Made by a program: the position numbers and the translations under genes. DNA of 64,000 bases, from the NCBI RefSeq assembly GCF_023016155.1, contig NZ_JALKBG010000008.1:1242501-1306500 (forward strand), in the 5' to 3' direction. Positions 38,878 to 46,169 of the stretch are shown here, piece after piece. The notes under the pieces were generated by a model, which was not told the DNA's origin, made no database searches, and was given only the letters and a program-made list of their open reading frames with translations. Position 1 is the first letter of the stretch. Every line of letters begins with the position of its first letter. This stretch comes from Aliiroseovarius sp. F20344. GTDB lineage: Bacteria; Pseudomonadota; Alphaproteobacteria; Rhodobacterales; Rhodobacteraceae.

Positions 38878-39207
38878 TCAGCCGATGGCGATCGACTTGG
38901 TGGTGTCGTACACGTCACCATCGTCGTCATACCATGTGAATTTGAAATCACCGGCTTCATCGACCTTTGCGTCGAATTCGACGTAAGGGTTGGTCGAGAT
39001 TGCGGGCTCCAGCGTCACGTCGATGACCGACTTGCCGTTAAACTCGCAGGTGAAGCGGTTGATGATCGAACGCGGGATGAGGTTGCCCTCTTTGTCCTTA
39101 CGTTGACCCGATTCCATTTTGTGGCTGATCAGCGTCTTGATTGTCACGACCTCGCCGGCAGCTGCCGTCTTGGGGACCTTTACGCGGGGTTTTGAACCTT
39201 TTGCCAT
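38878..39207 (-). CDS. soxZ: SoxZ, sulfur-carrier partner subunit
   Basis: 109 residues, immunoglobulin-like fold without a signal peptide: it is exported bound to SoxY. The pattern KPRVKVPKTAAAGEVVTIKTLISHKMESGQRKD and CEFNGKSVIDVTLEPAISTNPYVEF is diagnostic. It starts 17 bases after soxY and precedes soxA by 24 bases. Confidence 0.96.
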   Translation of the reverse strand: MAKGSKPRVKVPKTAAAGEVVTIKTLISHKMESGQRKDKEGNLIPRSIINRFTCEFNGKSVIDVTLEPAISTNPYVEFDAKVDEAGDFKFTWYDDDGDVYDTTKSIAIG

Positions 39208-39224
39208 ATCTCTGATCTCCTAAC

Positions 39225-39641
39225 TTAGCCGCCGCAGCCGCCGATGGTGACTTTCACGGTCGATTGCGCTTTCACGAAGCTGCCATCAGCCATTTTGGCG
39301 ATGGCGACAACGTCTTGCGTTCCGGCCAGACGGATACGGGTTGAAGCAGCTTGTGAACCAGCAGCTTCACCGAAGTTGAACTGCGCCACGCCCGGGGTCG
39401 GGTTGCCAGCAGCCAACAGCAGGATCGACGCCGCACCAGGGGCATCAACCGAGATCGGAACAGTGTTGCCGTTTTCAGCAATCTCGGGCGCGGTGAGGGT
39501 GATCCCGCCTTCGCCCATGTCTGCGCCACCAGTGAAGGCCGCGATGGCCTCGTCTGCAGCAGCAAGTGCGCGCATTGGCAACATGGCAACGGCGGTCGCG
39601 CCGAGCCCAAGCGCCAGAGCATCACGTCGAGTGAATTTCAT
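39225..39641 (-). CDS. soxY: SoxY, covalent sulfur carrier
   Basis: 138 residues with a Tat signal (MKFTRRDALALGLGATAVAM) and the swinging-arm C-terminus GGCGG, where Cys136 carries the sulfur intermediates throughout the pathway. The body (ITLTAPEIAENGNTVPISVDAPGA) is the SoxY sandwich. Coupled in one operon with soxX upstream (38 bases) and soxZ downstream. Confidence 0.97.
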   Translation of the reverse strand: MKFTRRDALALGLGATAVAMLPMRALAAADEAIAAFTGGADMGEGGITLTAPEIAENGNTVPISVDAPGAASILLLAAGNPTPGVAQFNFGEAAGSQAASTRIRLAGTQDVVAIAKMADGSFVKAQSTVKVTIGGCGG

Positions 39642-39679
39642 CTCTTGTCTCCTGTGAGTGTTTTCTGTGCCGGATCCGC

Positions 39680-40153
39680 TCAGTCTTTGAGCGTCATCAG
39701 ATAGGCCACAACATCTTCAATCTGCTGAGCACTCAGCAGCGGTTCGACGTCACCTTCATGGGCTTTGCCTGTGTAGGCTTTGCCAAGGCGAATGAAGCCT
39801 TCCGTTTTGTAGAACGACGGCATGACCGATTCATCAAAAGTCATTTTTGCGTCTACAATGATGCCGCGCAGCTCTGCTTCGCTCCAGCGGTCGCCTGCCC
39901 CGTCCAATATCGGGCCGACTTCACCGTGGAACGGCACATCTGCCTGATCCGTGATTTCATGACATGCAACGCAGTTACCCTGCGATTTTGTCGTTACGAC
40001 TTTAGCGCCTTCTACAGGATCCCCTGCAGCGCCAGTCAGCGATTGGGCGACAGCCCCTTCTTCGAAAGCGACAGAGGTGGGTGCCACCGTCTCGGCTTGC
40101 GCCGCTCCTAGCCCTGCAAGCAGAGCGCAAAGCGTGATCGTTGTCCGCTTCAT
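39680..40153 (-). CDS. soxX: SoxX, monohaem cytochrome c of the SoxAX complex
   Basis: 157 residues from the ATG at 40153, with signal peptide (MKRTTITLCALLAGLGAAQA). One haem site CVACH at residues 61-65; the likely axial Met is in MTFDESVMPSFYK. It receives electrons released when SoxA links thiosulfate to SoxY. First gene of soxXYZA, with GGGAGGAAAC before the start and an exact SqrR-type box 63 bases upstream. Confidence 0.94.
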   Translation of the reverse strand: MKRTTITLCALLAGLGAAQAETVAPTSVAFEEGAVAQSLTGAAGDPVEGAKVVTTKSQGNCVACHEITDQADVPFHGEVGPILDGAGDRWSEAELRGIIVDAKMTFDESVMPSFYKTEGFIRLGKAYTGKAHEGDVEPLLSAQQIEDVVAYLMTLKD

Positions 40154-40449
40154 GTTTCCTCCCATAACCGTTGTTCGATCAAACTACTCACATGAAGCAA
40201 TTTTCGCAATATCAAATTCGGTTATTTGAATTATTATGAGGCAAGCGCGAAATATCATTGCGCTGCAAGTGCAAAAAATGCTGCGGACGCGCTACGCATG
40301 CCATTGTATGCATTGGGAAAATCCCGTTGATCGGCCCAACAGGGGCATCTGATCAACATCCATCCGCATGATCTGCTTCGAAGATCATATTCCGGTAAAC
40401 GAACAGTCGCGCTGCCGAAATTGCCTAAATCCGATTCCGTATCGCTTGG
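40154..40449. other. 296-base sox control region between soxX and soxV
   Basis: Lies between the soxV stop and the soxX start, both on the minus strand. It contains the ATTC-N8-GAAT palindrome at 40216-40231 and an adjacent TTGATA (minus strand, 40210-40215) that could be a -35 element. The rest shows no gene or clear terminator. Confidence 0.6.
40216..40231. promoter_or_regulatory. SqrR-type operator ATTC-N8-GAAT upstream of soxX
   Basis: ATTCGGTTATTTGAAT, within AATTC-N8-GAATT; overlapping arms TCAAAT-N6-ATTTGA also pair. It lies 63 bases from the soxX ATG and touches a possible -35 hexamer, so a bound repressor would block RNA polymerase. Confidence 0.75.
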
Positions 40450-41187
40450 TCAGCCAAACGCGCCGAGACCCGGAAAGGTTTCCAACAGCCATTGCCCGAT
40501 GGCATTCACCTTTCCAAAGGCAATCAAGACCGCAAATAGGATCAACATCACCCCCATCGCGCGCTCGACCCAAGGCAGATATTTACGGTTGCGCCCGACC
40601 CAAGCCAGAAACGGCTTGGCAAATAGAGCCGCGAGTACGAATGGGGCTGTCATGGCCAACCCATAGACAGCCAGCAAAAGCGTCCCTCTGGTCAAATCTC
40701 CCATGCCGCTCGCGATCATCAAGATCGATGCCAACGCCGGGCCAACACAGGGGGTCCACCCAAATCCAAAGGCCAGCCCCATCACATAAGCACCAATCAC
40801 CGAGGTTGGGTCAGTTCGGTTTTCGACACGCGCCTCGCGATACAGGAAGGGGATTCGCAAAATGCCAAGGAAATGTAGCCCGAACAGCAACAGCACCCCT
40901 GCCCCAACGAGGCTTAAAGTACCTTGATGCCGTGCAAATGCAGATCCCAACGCGGTCGCGCCAAGTCCAAGCAGCATAAAAATCGTCGTCACCCCTAAGG
41001 CAAACGCGATTGCAGACAGCACAAGCCGTTTTTGCGCCCCCTTACTGATCTGGCCTTCCCCACCAAGCTCAGCCATCGACAACCCGGCCATGTAACACAA
41101 GTAAAACGGTACCATCGGCAGAATGCAGGGCGAGAAGAACGACAAGAGCCCCGCAAGAGCCGCACCGGCAAAGGAGATATCCAGCAT
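40450..41187 (-). CDS. soxV: SoxV, CcdA-type membrane thiol-disulfide transporter
   Basis: 245 residues, six hydrophobic segments, DsbD-beta/CcdA family. The two reactive cysteines are in LLSFFSPCILPMVPFYLCY and GWTPCVGPALASIL. It carries reducing equivalents across the membrane to periplasmic thioredoxins that keep SoxYZ reduced. In Paracoccus soxV pairs with soxW; no soxW is present here, but soxS is divergent 86 bases away. It could therefore serve SoxS or a remote SoxW. Confidence 0.88.
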   Translation of the reverse strand: MLDISFAGAALAGLLSFFSPCILPMVPFYLCYMAGLSMAELGGEGQISKGAQKRLVLSAIAFALGVTTIFMLLGLGATALGSAFARHQGTLSLVGAGVLLLFGLHFLGILRIPFLYREARVENRTDPTSVIGAYVMGLAFGFGWTPCVGPALASILMIASGMGDLTRGTLLLAVYGLAMTAPFVLAALFAKPFLAWVGRNRKYLPWVERAMGVMLILFAVLIAFGKVNAIGQWLLETFPGLGAFG

Positions 41188-41212
41188 GAGGGGTTCCTTG
41201 AATTCACAACAT

Positions 41213-41237
41213 ATTCAATTTATCTATTGCATTGAAT
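41213..41237. promoter_or_regulatory. inverted repeat in the soxV-soxS divergent promoter
   Basis: ATTCAAT-N11-ATTGAAT, perfect seven-base arms in an 86-base intergenic region shared by soxV and soxS. A second small palindrome TGAATTCA lies at 41199-41206. Likely binding site for the SoxR encoded next to it; its spacing differs from the ATTC-N8-GAAT boxes. Confidence 0.55.
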
Positions 41238-41273
41238 GAAAGTTAACCAGATGAAACTGAAACGAGTACCAGA

Positions 41274-41663
41274 ATGCGCAAGGTAGCATTAAGTTTTCTG
41301 TCGATCCTATTGATAGGTCTTGGGGTTTCCGCAAATGCGGCCGAGCTTGTCATGGTCGAAGAACCGGGCTGCGCTTGGTGTGCAAAGTGGGAAAGTGAAC
41401 TGGGCGAGATCTATCCGAAAACCTCTGAGGGAAAATATGCGCCTCTTAGGAAAGTCGAGTTAAGCGAACTAAAGTCAAAAACCGGCCCCGAAACACTTGG
41501 GGTACTTACGATGTCTCCGGTCATCTTCACCCCCACCTTTCTTCTTCTGGAAGACGGGAAAGAGATCGCCCGCCTTCAAGGCTATCCCGGTGAAGACTTC
41601 TTTTGGGGCATTCTGGAGCAGATGCTGGTCAAACACACGGACTACAGCGCACCAGAAAGTTGA
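41274..41663 (+). CDS. soxS: SoxS, periplasmic thioredoxin-like protein
   Basis: 129 residues with a signal peptide (FLSILLIGLGVSANAAE) and a CxxC active site in EEPGCAWCAKWESELGE (cysteines about residues 32 and 35). The cis-proline region is SPVIFTPTFLLLEDGKEIARLQGYPGEDFFW. In Paracoccus SoxS reactivates SoxYZ by reduction. It is divergent from soxV and followed by soxR. Confidence 0.9.
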   Translation: MRKVALSFLSILLIGLGVSANAAELVMVEEPGCAWCAKWESELGEIYPKTSEGKYAPLRKVELSELKSKTGPETLGVLTMSPVIFTPTFLLLEDGKEIARLQGYPGEDFFWGILEQMLVKHTDYSAPES

Positions 41664-41673
41664 ACGCAGGCGC

Positions 41674-41739
41674 ATGAGAACCTGCAAAAGCTATTGCAGC
41701 CAGAACACGACTTGTTTATCGGGCTGCGACGACGATTGA
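41674..41739 (+). CDS. possible 21-residue cysteine-rich leader peptide
   Basis: ATG at 41674 to TGA at 41739 in the soxS-soxR gap. The peptide starts MRTCKSYCSQ and ends GCDDD; its four cysteines are spaced CX3CX5CX3C. The nearest purine-rich AGG is only three bases from the ATG, so initiation would be weak. Its stop is three bases before the in-frame ATG at 41743 that could begin a longer SoxR. Coding status unproven. Confidence 0.3.
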   Translation: MRTCKSYCSQNTTCLSGCDDD

Positions 41740-41802
41740 AAAATGAAAGCCAGCCTATTAATACAGGCCGGTAACGGTAACGGACCACAAGGACCAGTCG
41801 GA

Positions 41803-42171
41803 ATGGCACTGCCGATCATAAAGGAAGACATGTCGCACGACGAGCTGGACAAAATGATGACCAGCGCATGCGATGCCTCAACCCTGTTGAAGGCGATCAG
41901 CCACGAAGGCCGATTGATGATCTTGTGTCATCTGGTCACGGGCGAGAAATCGGTGACCGAGCTTGAAAAGCTTCTGCACGCGCGACAAGCTGCAGTATCG
42001 CAGCAACTTGCCCGCTTGCGGCTTGAGGGTCTTGTGACACCGCGCCGTGATGGCAAAACCATCTACTATTCTCTGACAGATGATCGCCCCCGGCGCATTC
42101 TGGAAGTGATCTACGAGCTGTTCTGCTCAATCGACACTCCGCCCGAGGAAGAACGCAAAGCGGCTGAGTAA
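41803..42171 (+). CDS. soxR: SoxR, ArsR-type sulfur-responsive repressor (SqrR/BigR group)
   Basis: 122 residues from the ATG at 41803, which has AAGGA nine bases upstream. The winged helix is HEGRLMILCHLVTGEKSVTELEKLLHARQAAVSQQLARLRLEGLVTPRRDGKTIYYSL. Cysteines 42 (MILCHL) and 108 (ELFCSID) are 66 residues apart, as are C41 and C107 of SqrR, which form a tetrasulfide link on exposure to persulfide; a third Cys is at SACDAS. Alternative starts are 41743 (three bases after the small ORF) and 41830. It probably represses the sox units and reads sulfane sulfur. Confidence 0.9.
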   Translation: MALPIIKEDMSHDELDKMMTSACDASTLLKAISHEGRLMILCHLVTGEKSVTELEKLLHARQAAVSQQLARLRLEGLVTPRRDGKTIYYSLTDDRPRRILEVIYELFCSIDTPPEEERKAAE

Positions 42172-42227
42172 CAGCCCTTTCGCCACCCGGAGATCATCCA
42201 ACCGCCGACTGGAACTGGGAGGTTCCC

Positions 42228-43286
42228 ATGTTCGACTGGATCAGCGACGCCAACCTAGCCGCGCTTGTCGGATTGGTCGGAGGTATTCTGCTTGGCCTGT
42301 CAGCCCGTTTGGGGCGGTTTTGCACGTTGGGCGCCATCGAAGATGCCCTCTATGCCCGATCAGGTCTGCGGCTTCGCATGTGGGGTGTCGCCATTGGCGT
42401 TGCCATGATTGGCACACATATTCTGATCGCGGCCGGACAGGTGCCTGCGGCCGAGGCTGTCTATCTTAGACTTGGTTGGAACCCAATCGTATCCATCGTT
42501 GGTGGGTTGCTGTTTGGGTATGGGATGGCGATCTCGGGCAATTGTGGATTTGGCGCGCTGGCTCGACTTGGCGGCGGGGACCTGCGGTCCTTTGTGATTG
42601 TGCTGGTGATGGGATTGTCCGCCTATGTCGCGATCTCTGGCCCCTTATCTGGATTGCGCGTTGCGTTGTTTCCAGAAGTTGAGGCAGATCCCAATGCCAT
42701 CCCCTCCATCGCATTTGGGCTGGAACGCGTGACCGGAGTAACGGCTGCACAGATCGGCATCGGATTTGGCGTGGTTTTGCTGGCCGCAATGCTTGCCAAC
42801 CGTGAGCTGCGCCAATCCTGGAACGAGCTTTTCTGGGCGGCCATTGCAGGGCTGGCCGTGATCATTGGCTGGGCGGGAACCGCTTGGGTCTTCGCCAATG
42901 GTTTCTCAAGCATCCCTGTGGAAAGCCACACATATTCTGCCCCACTGGGGGATATGATGATCTATTTGATGACCTCGTCAGGGAACAATCTGAATTTCGG
43001 CGTCGGGTCTGTTGTTGGCGTTCTGGCCGGTGCCTTTATCGGAAGCTTGTTCAAAGGCCACTTCCGCTGGGAAGCCTGCGAAGACCCCCGCGAATTGAAG
43101 CGCCAGATCGTCGGTGCTGTGATTATGGGGATCGGCGCTGTCATTGGATTTGGCTGTTCCATCGGACAAGGCCTGTCGGCGTTTTCGATCCTTTACTACG
43201 GCGCACCCGTGACCTTTCTGGCCATCCTCGCAGGCGCGGCACTTGGGCTACGCCAACTGATTTCGGGCTTTGCAGTGGCCGAATGA
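42228..43286 (+). CDS. full-length YeeE/YedE family transporter (thiosulfate uptake type)
   Basis: 352 residues, about nine to ten hydrophobic segments in two repeats. Cysteine motifs RLGRFCTLGAIEDAL, GMAISGNCGFGALARLGGGDLRS and GFGCSIGQGLSAFSILYYGAPVTF match TsuA-like thiosulfate permeases, where such cysteines pass the anion along the channel. The ATG at 42228 has GGGAGG before it. It follows soxR by 56 bases without a terminator, so it is likely in the soxSR transcript. Confidence 0.9.
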   Translation: MFDWISDANLAALVGLVGGILLGLSARLGRFCTLGAIEDALYARSGLRLRMWGVAIGVAMIGTHILIAAGQVPAAEAVYLRLGWNPIVSIVGGLLFGYGMAISGNCGFGALARLGGGDLRSFVIVLVMGLSAYVAISGPLSGLRVALFPEVEADPNAIPSIAFGLERVTGVTAAQIGIGFGVVLLAAMLANRELRQSWNELFWAAIAGLAVIIGWAGTAWVFANGFSSIPVESHTYSAPLGDMMIYLMTSSGNNLNFGVGSVVGVLAGAFIGSLFKGHFRWEACEDPRELKRQIVGAVIMGIGAVIGFGCSIGQGLSAFSILYYGAPVTFLAILAGAALGLRQLISGFAVAE

Positions 43287-43407
43287 CGCCCTGCCCTCGC
43301 AATGGCCACATTTCGCTCTTTCCACGCCTTTCTGCGCGCTATAGTGTCCGCGCCGAAACGCATGGCGCACCTTGTTCTGACTGCGCTACAACAGGACTGA
43401 GAACTTA

Positions 43408-43902
43408 ATGACCAGCTTCACGCCAAGCCCCGACCATGCGGGTGAGTTCCGACAGGCTTTGGGACAGTTCGCAACTGGCGTCACCGTCGTCACCGCGCCG
43501 TCCGAGGTTGGTCCCATTGCGATGACAGTAAACAGTTTCACATCTGTTTCTCTGGATCCGCCGTTGATCCTTTGGTGCCCTGCGCATGTCTCAGAACGCC
43601 ACGACGGATTTATAAGTGCTCCACATTTCGCGATCCACGTTCTGAAAGAAGATCAAATGGATCTGGCCCGCCACTTTGCCAGTTGCGGCGAGGATTTCTC
43701 GCCCGTCAACCTGATCAACGGCGCACATGATGTTCCACTGTTCGACGATTGCCTCGCGCGGTTCGAATGCAAAACCCATGCAGTTCACAGCGGCGGGGAT
43801 CATTCGATCATGGTCGGAGAAGTCCTGCGTGTGACCCTTGCCCCCGGTGCACCCCTTGCCTTTCAGGCGGGCCATTTCGGGCGCTTCACACCGATCAGCT
43901 AA
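43408..43902 (+). CDS. flavin reductase domain protein
   Basis: 164 residues. FMN-binding split-barrel fold: DHAGEFRQALGQFATGVTVVTAPSEVGPIAMTVNSFTSVSLDPPLILWCPAHVSERHDGF and HSIMVGEVLRVTLAPGAPLAFQAGHFGRF. Such proteins supply reduced flavin to two-component monooxygenases. No monooxygenase is adjacent. AGGA ten bases before the ATG supports the start. A TATAGT hexamer about 70 bases upstream could be its -10. Confidence 0.88.
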   Translation: MTSFTPSPDHAGEFRQALGQFATGVTVVTAPSEVGPIAMTVNSFTSVSLDPPLILWCPAHVSERHDGFISAPHFAIHVLKEDQMDLARHFASCGEDFSPVNLINGAHDVPLFDDCLARFECKTHAVHSGGDHSIMVGEVLRVTLAPGAPLAFQAGHFGRFTPIS

Positions 43903-43916
43903 AGCGTTTTCAAGCC

Positions 43917-44330
43917 TTACGGGATTTGAATCTGGGCACGTTCGAAACGTGCGATGGCCTCTTCGCCATCGTCATAGACAATCCGGACGTCCACAGTGTC
44001 TATCGATTGAAGGTCAAAGGGCAGATACGGTAAAATCTCGTCGACTTTCAGCGCGTTTGGCGTGGCTTCATCTTCATAACAAGGTTCCGCCTCGAAGCGC
44101 TGTTCGTCTTCCTCGTTGACGCTGAAATAGATGGAGTCCAAACCACAGCGCCACGCAAGAAGATGCGTGAAGTATAAAAGATCACGGCCCTCATATTCGC
44201 GAACGGCAATCCAGTTTCCCTGAGTAGCACCTAAAATGGGGCGCACCTCAGCGGCCGTGGTGAAGTTCTGTGCCATCACAGGTGTGGCGAGCCCAAACAT
44301 CAAAGATGCAACTGTCAGGATTTTCCGCAT
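43917..44330 (-). CDS. secreted hypothetical protein
   Basis: 137 residues from the ATG at 44330. A signal peptide (MRKILTVASLMFGLATPVMA) precedes a mature protein starting QNFTTAAEVRPILGATQGNWIAVREYEGRDLLYFTHLLAWRCGLDS. Two cysteines (WRCGLDS and EPCYEDE) could pair in the periplasm. It is acidic, with strands such as VDVRIVYDDGEEAIARFERAQIQIP. Similar secreted proteins occur in other roseobacters but I know no function. It converges on the flavin reductase gene and is divergent from the gene at 44444. Confidence 0.75.
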   Translation of the reverse strand: MRKILTVASLMFGLATPVMAQNFTTAAEVRPILGATQGNWIAVREYEGRDLLYFTHLLAWRCGLDSIYFSVNEEDEQRFEAEPCYEDEATPNALKVDEILPYLPFDLQSIDTVDVRIVYDDGEEAIARFERAQIQIP

Positions 44331-44443
44331 AGCTTCGCCCCTTAGCCAAGGCCTAAGAAAGATCCGCAAACGTGATCGCGCTCTTTCAGACTCGTTTCTT
44401 TCCAGACTATACTGCCCGAAAGAACAGCGCAGGCAAAGCAGTG

Positions 44444-45469
44444 ATGGCAAAATCTTCGAAACGCGCGGGAAAAGCGAAGGGGCGAACAACCACGTCCCCC
44501 AATATCGTTATTGTCGCCCAGGACGGCCGCTTGGCCTATGAAGCGATCCTGTTTGCCGCCACCTTGCGCCACAGCGATCCCGACTTCAAAGGCCGCCTGC
44601 TGGTCGCCGAGCCACAGCCCGGTGACCTGTGGCTGGAGGATCCTCGGCTCAAGCCCCAGATCCGCGAAACGCTTGAGATGCTGGGCGCAGAGATCGTTCC
44701 GTTTGAATGCAAACAGTTTGGGCGACACTATCCTTACGGCAATAAGATCGAAGCATTGCTGGCTTTGCCCGAAGGCGAACCGTTTCTGTTTTTCGATACA
44801 GACACGGTGATCACAGGCAAACTCTCCGAGATACCAATCCCCTATGACCGGCCTTCGGCGTCTATGAAACGCGAAGACACATGGCCCACGATCGAGCTTT
44901 ATGGCCCGGGCTACACTCAGATCTGGAAATCGCTCTACGATAAATTCGGATTGGATTTCGAAGCATCCCTGGACCTGAGCCAACCAGACGAGTACTGGCA
45001 GCGCTACATGTATTTCAACGCAGGTTGGTTCTTCGGCCCTTGCCCGCGCGAATTTGGAAAGCGGTTCAAAGACTACGCCGTGGCCATCCATCATGATGGG
45101 CCAGAAGAGATCGTCTGTCAGACGCTGTATCCCTGGCTCGATCAAATTGCCCTGCCCTTGGTGATTTCCAGCTTTGGCGGTGGGCGCCCCGGGCCAGAGC
45201 TTGATGGGCTTGACGGGGATGTCACCTGCCATTGGCGCATCTTGCCTTTGGCCTACGCACGTGAAAGCGACAAGGTGATCGAGACAATCGAAGCCGCCAC
45301 GGCCCCCAACAAGATCAAAAAGATCCTGAAGGAATACGATCCAATGAAACGGATGATCTTCCAGGGGCGCGGGCAGAAAGTTCGGGCGTTGTTTGACCAA
45401 GACAACCTGCCCCACAAAGAGCAAGCCATCCGCAACACCATCAAACGCGAAGGGTTTTGGATGCGGTGA
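44444..45469 (+). CDS. hypothetical protein with GT-A-like DxD motif
   Basis: 341 residues; the start at 44444 gives a basic N-terminus (MAKSSKRAGKAKGR) without signal or membrane segments. The sequence NIVIVAQDGRLAYEAILFAATLRHSDPDFKGRLLVAEPQPGD, then GNKIEALLALPEGEPFLFFDTDTVITGKLSEI with DTD at 118-120, has the layout of GT-A glycosyltransferases (nucleotide-binding strand then metal-binding DxD). Later it has WFFGPCPREFGKRF and HHDGPEEIVCQTLYPWLDQIALP. No other cell-wall genes are near. I call it glycosyltransferase-like, not proven. Confidence 0.7.
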   Translation: MAKSSKRAGKAKGRTTTSPNIVIVAQDGRLAYEAILFAATLRHSDPDFKGRLLVAEPQPGDLWLEDPRLKPQIRETLEMLGAEIVPFECKQFGRHYPYGNKIEALLALPEGEPFLFFDTDTVITGKLSEIPIPYDRPSASMKREDTWPTIELYGPGYTQIWKSLYDKFGLDFEASLDLSQPDEYWQRYMYFNAGWFFGPCPREFGKRFKDYAVAIHHDGPEEIVCQTLYPWLDQIALPLVISSFGGGRPGPELDGLDGDVTCHWRILPLAYARESDKVIETIEAATAPNKIKKILKEYDPMKRMIFQGRGQKVRALFDQDNLPHKEQAIRNTIKREGFWMR

Positions 45470-45527
45470 AGAACGGGTTCGGCTCGGATCGCAGAGGATC
45501 GCGATCAAGGCAACGCTAAGCGATCCC

Positions 45528-46169
45528 TCAACTCATATAGCTCGGCCCATCAAGCTCTATAAGATGATTAGGCAACTCGTCCGTCTTTGCGCTCGTAACG
45601 GGGAAGTGCTTCAATAACATCTCTCCCGCACCGGCAATAATCTGCAAGAAACCTCTCTCCAACTCGTTTCCCTTAACATCGCGGATGAAGTCACCGATAA
45701 GCTTGTCCCATTCCCGTTGCTGGACCTTCTCATTGATCCCTTTGTCGGCAACCACCGTCACAAATTTCTCATCCCAAGACACGAATATCAGGATGGCACT
45801 GCGCAACTTGGTTTCATGCAGTTGATGCCTGAAAAACTGCTCGGTGGCATATCTTTGGCAGTTCTGTTGCTTCAACAATTTTGGTGTCAGTTTGTGACCA
45901 AGCGGCGTGAAGACAAACAAGCTCGCCAGAAGAATAAAAAGAACTGTCTGATGCGTGAATGTGATGCCAAACTGGGTAAATGGCTCAAGTATAGGCATAA
46001 AAAGGGCCGTTATGGCCGCCATGAACAATGGGAACAGTACGTACCGCGCAGACCGGCGTGTGACGAGACAAACGAGTTCGCTCTCACACTGCCTTTCGAC
46101 CTCCGCAATGCTGTCGCGAATCTTAGATCTTGAAGTCTCATCAATACTTTTCATCTGGGTTCCCAACAT
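45528..46169 (-). CDS. TPM-domain membrane protein
   Basis: 213 residues. It has an N-terminal soluble part (RSKIRDSIAEVERQCESELVCLVTRRSARY), two hydrophobic segments (YVLFPLFMAAITALFMPILE and TVLFILLASLFVF), then a TPM-like region ending with LRSAILIFVSWDEKFVTVVADKGINEKVQQREWDKLIGDFIRDVKGNELERGFLQIIAGAGEML. TPM proteins act in membrane protein quality control in plants; bacterial roles are unclear. Its ATG shares a base with the upstream TPM gene stop (TGATG). The region is poorer in GC than its surroundings. Confidence 0.8.
   Translation of the reverse strand: MLGTQMKSIDETSRSKIRDSIAEVERQCESELVCLVTRRSARYVLFPLFMAAITALFMPILEPFTQFGITFTHQTVLFILLASLFVFTPLGHKLTPKLLKQQNCQRYATEQFFRHQLHETKLRSAILIFVSWDEKFVTVVADKGINEKVQQREWDKLIGDFIRDVKGNELERGFLQIIAGAGEMLLKHFPVTSAKTDELPNHLIELDGPSYMS

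Noticed and set aside
44342-45508. 388-codon minus-strand open frame
   Set aside because: Mirror frame of the glycosyltransferase-like gene; no family pattern.
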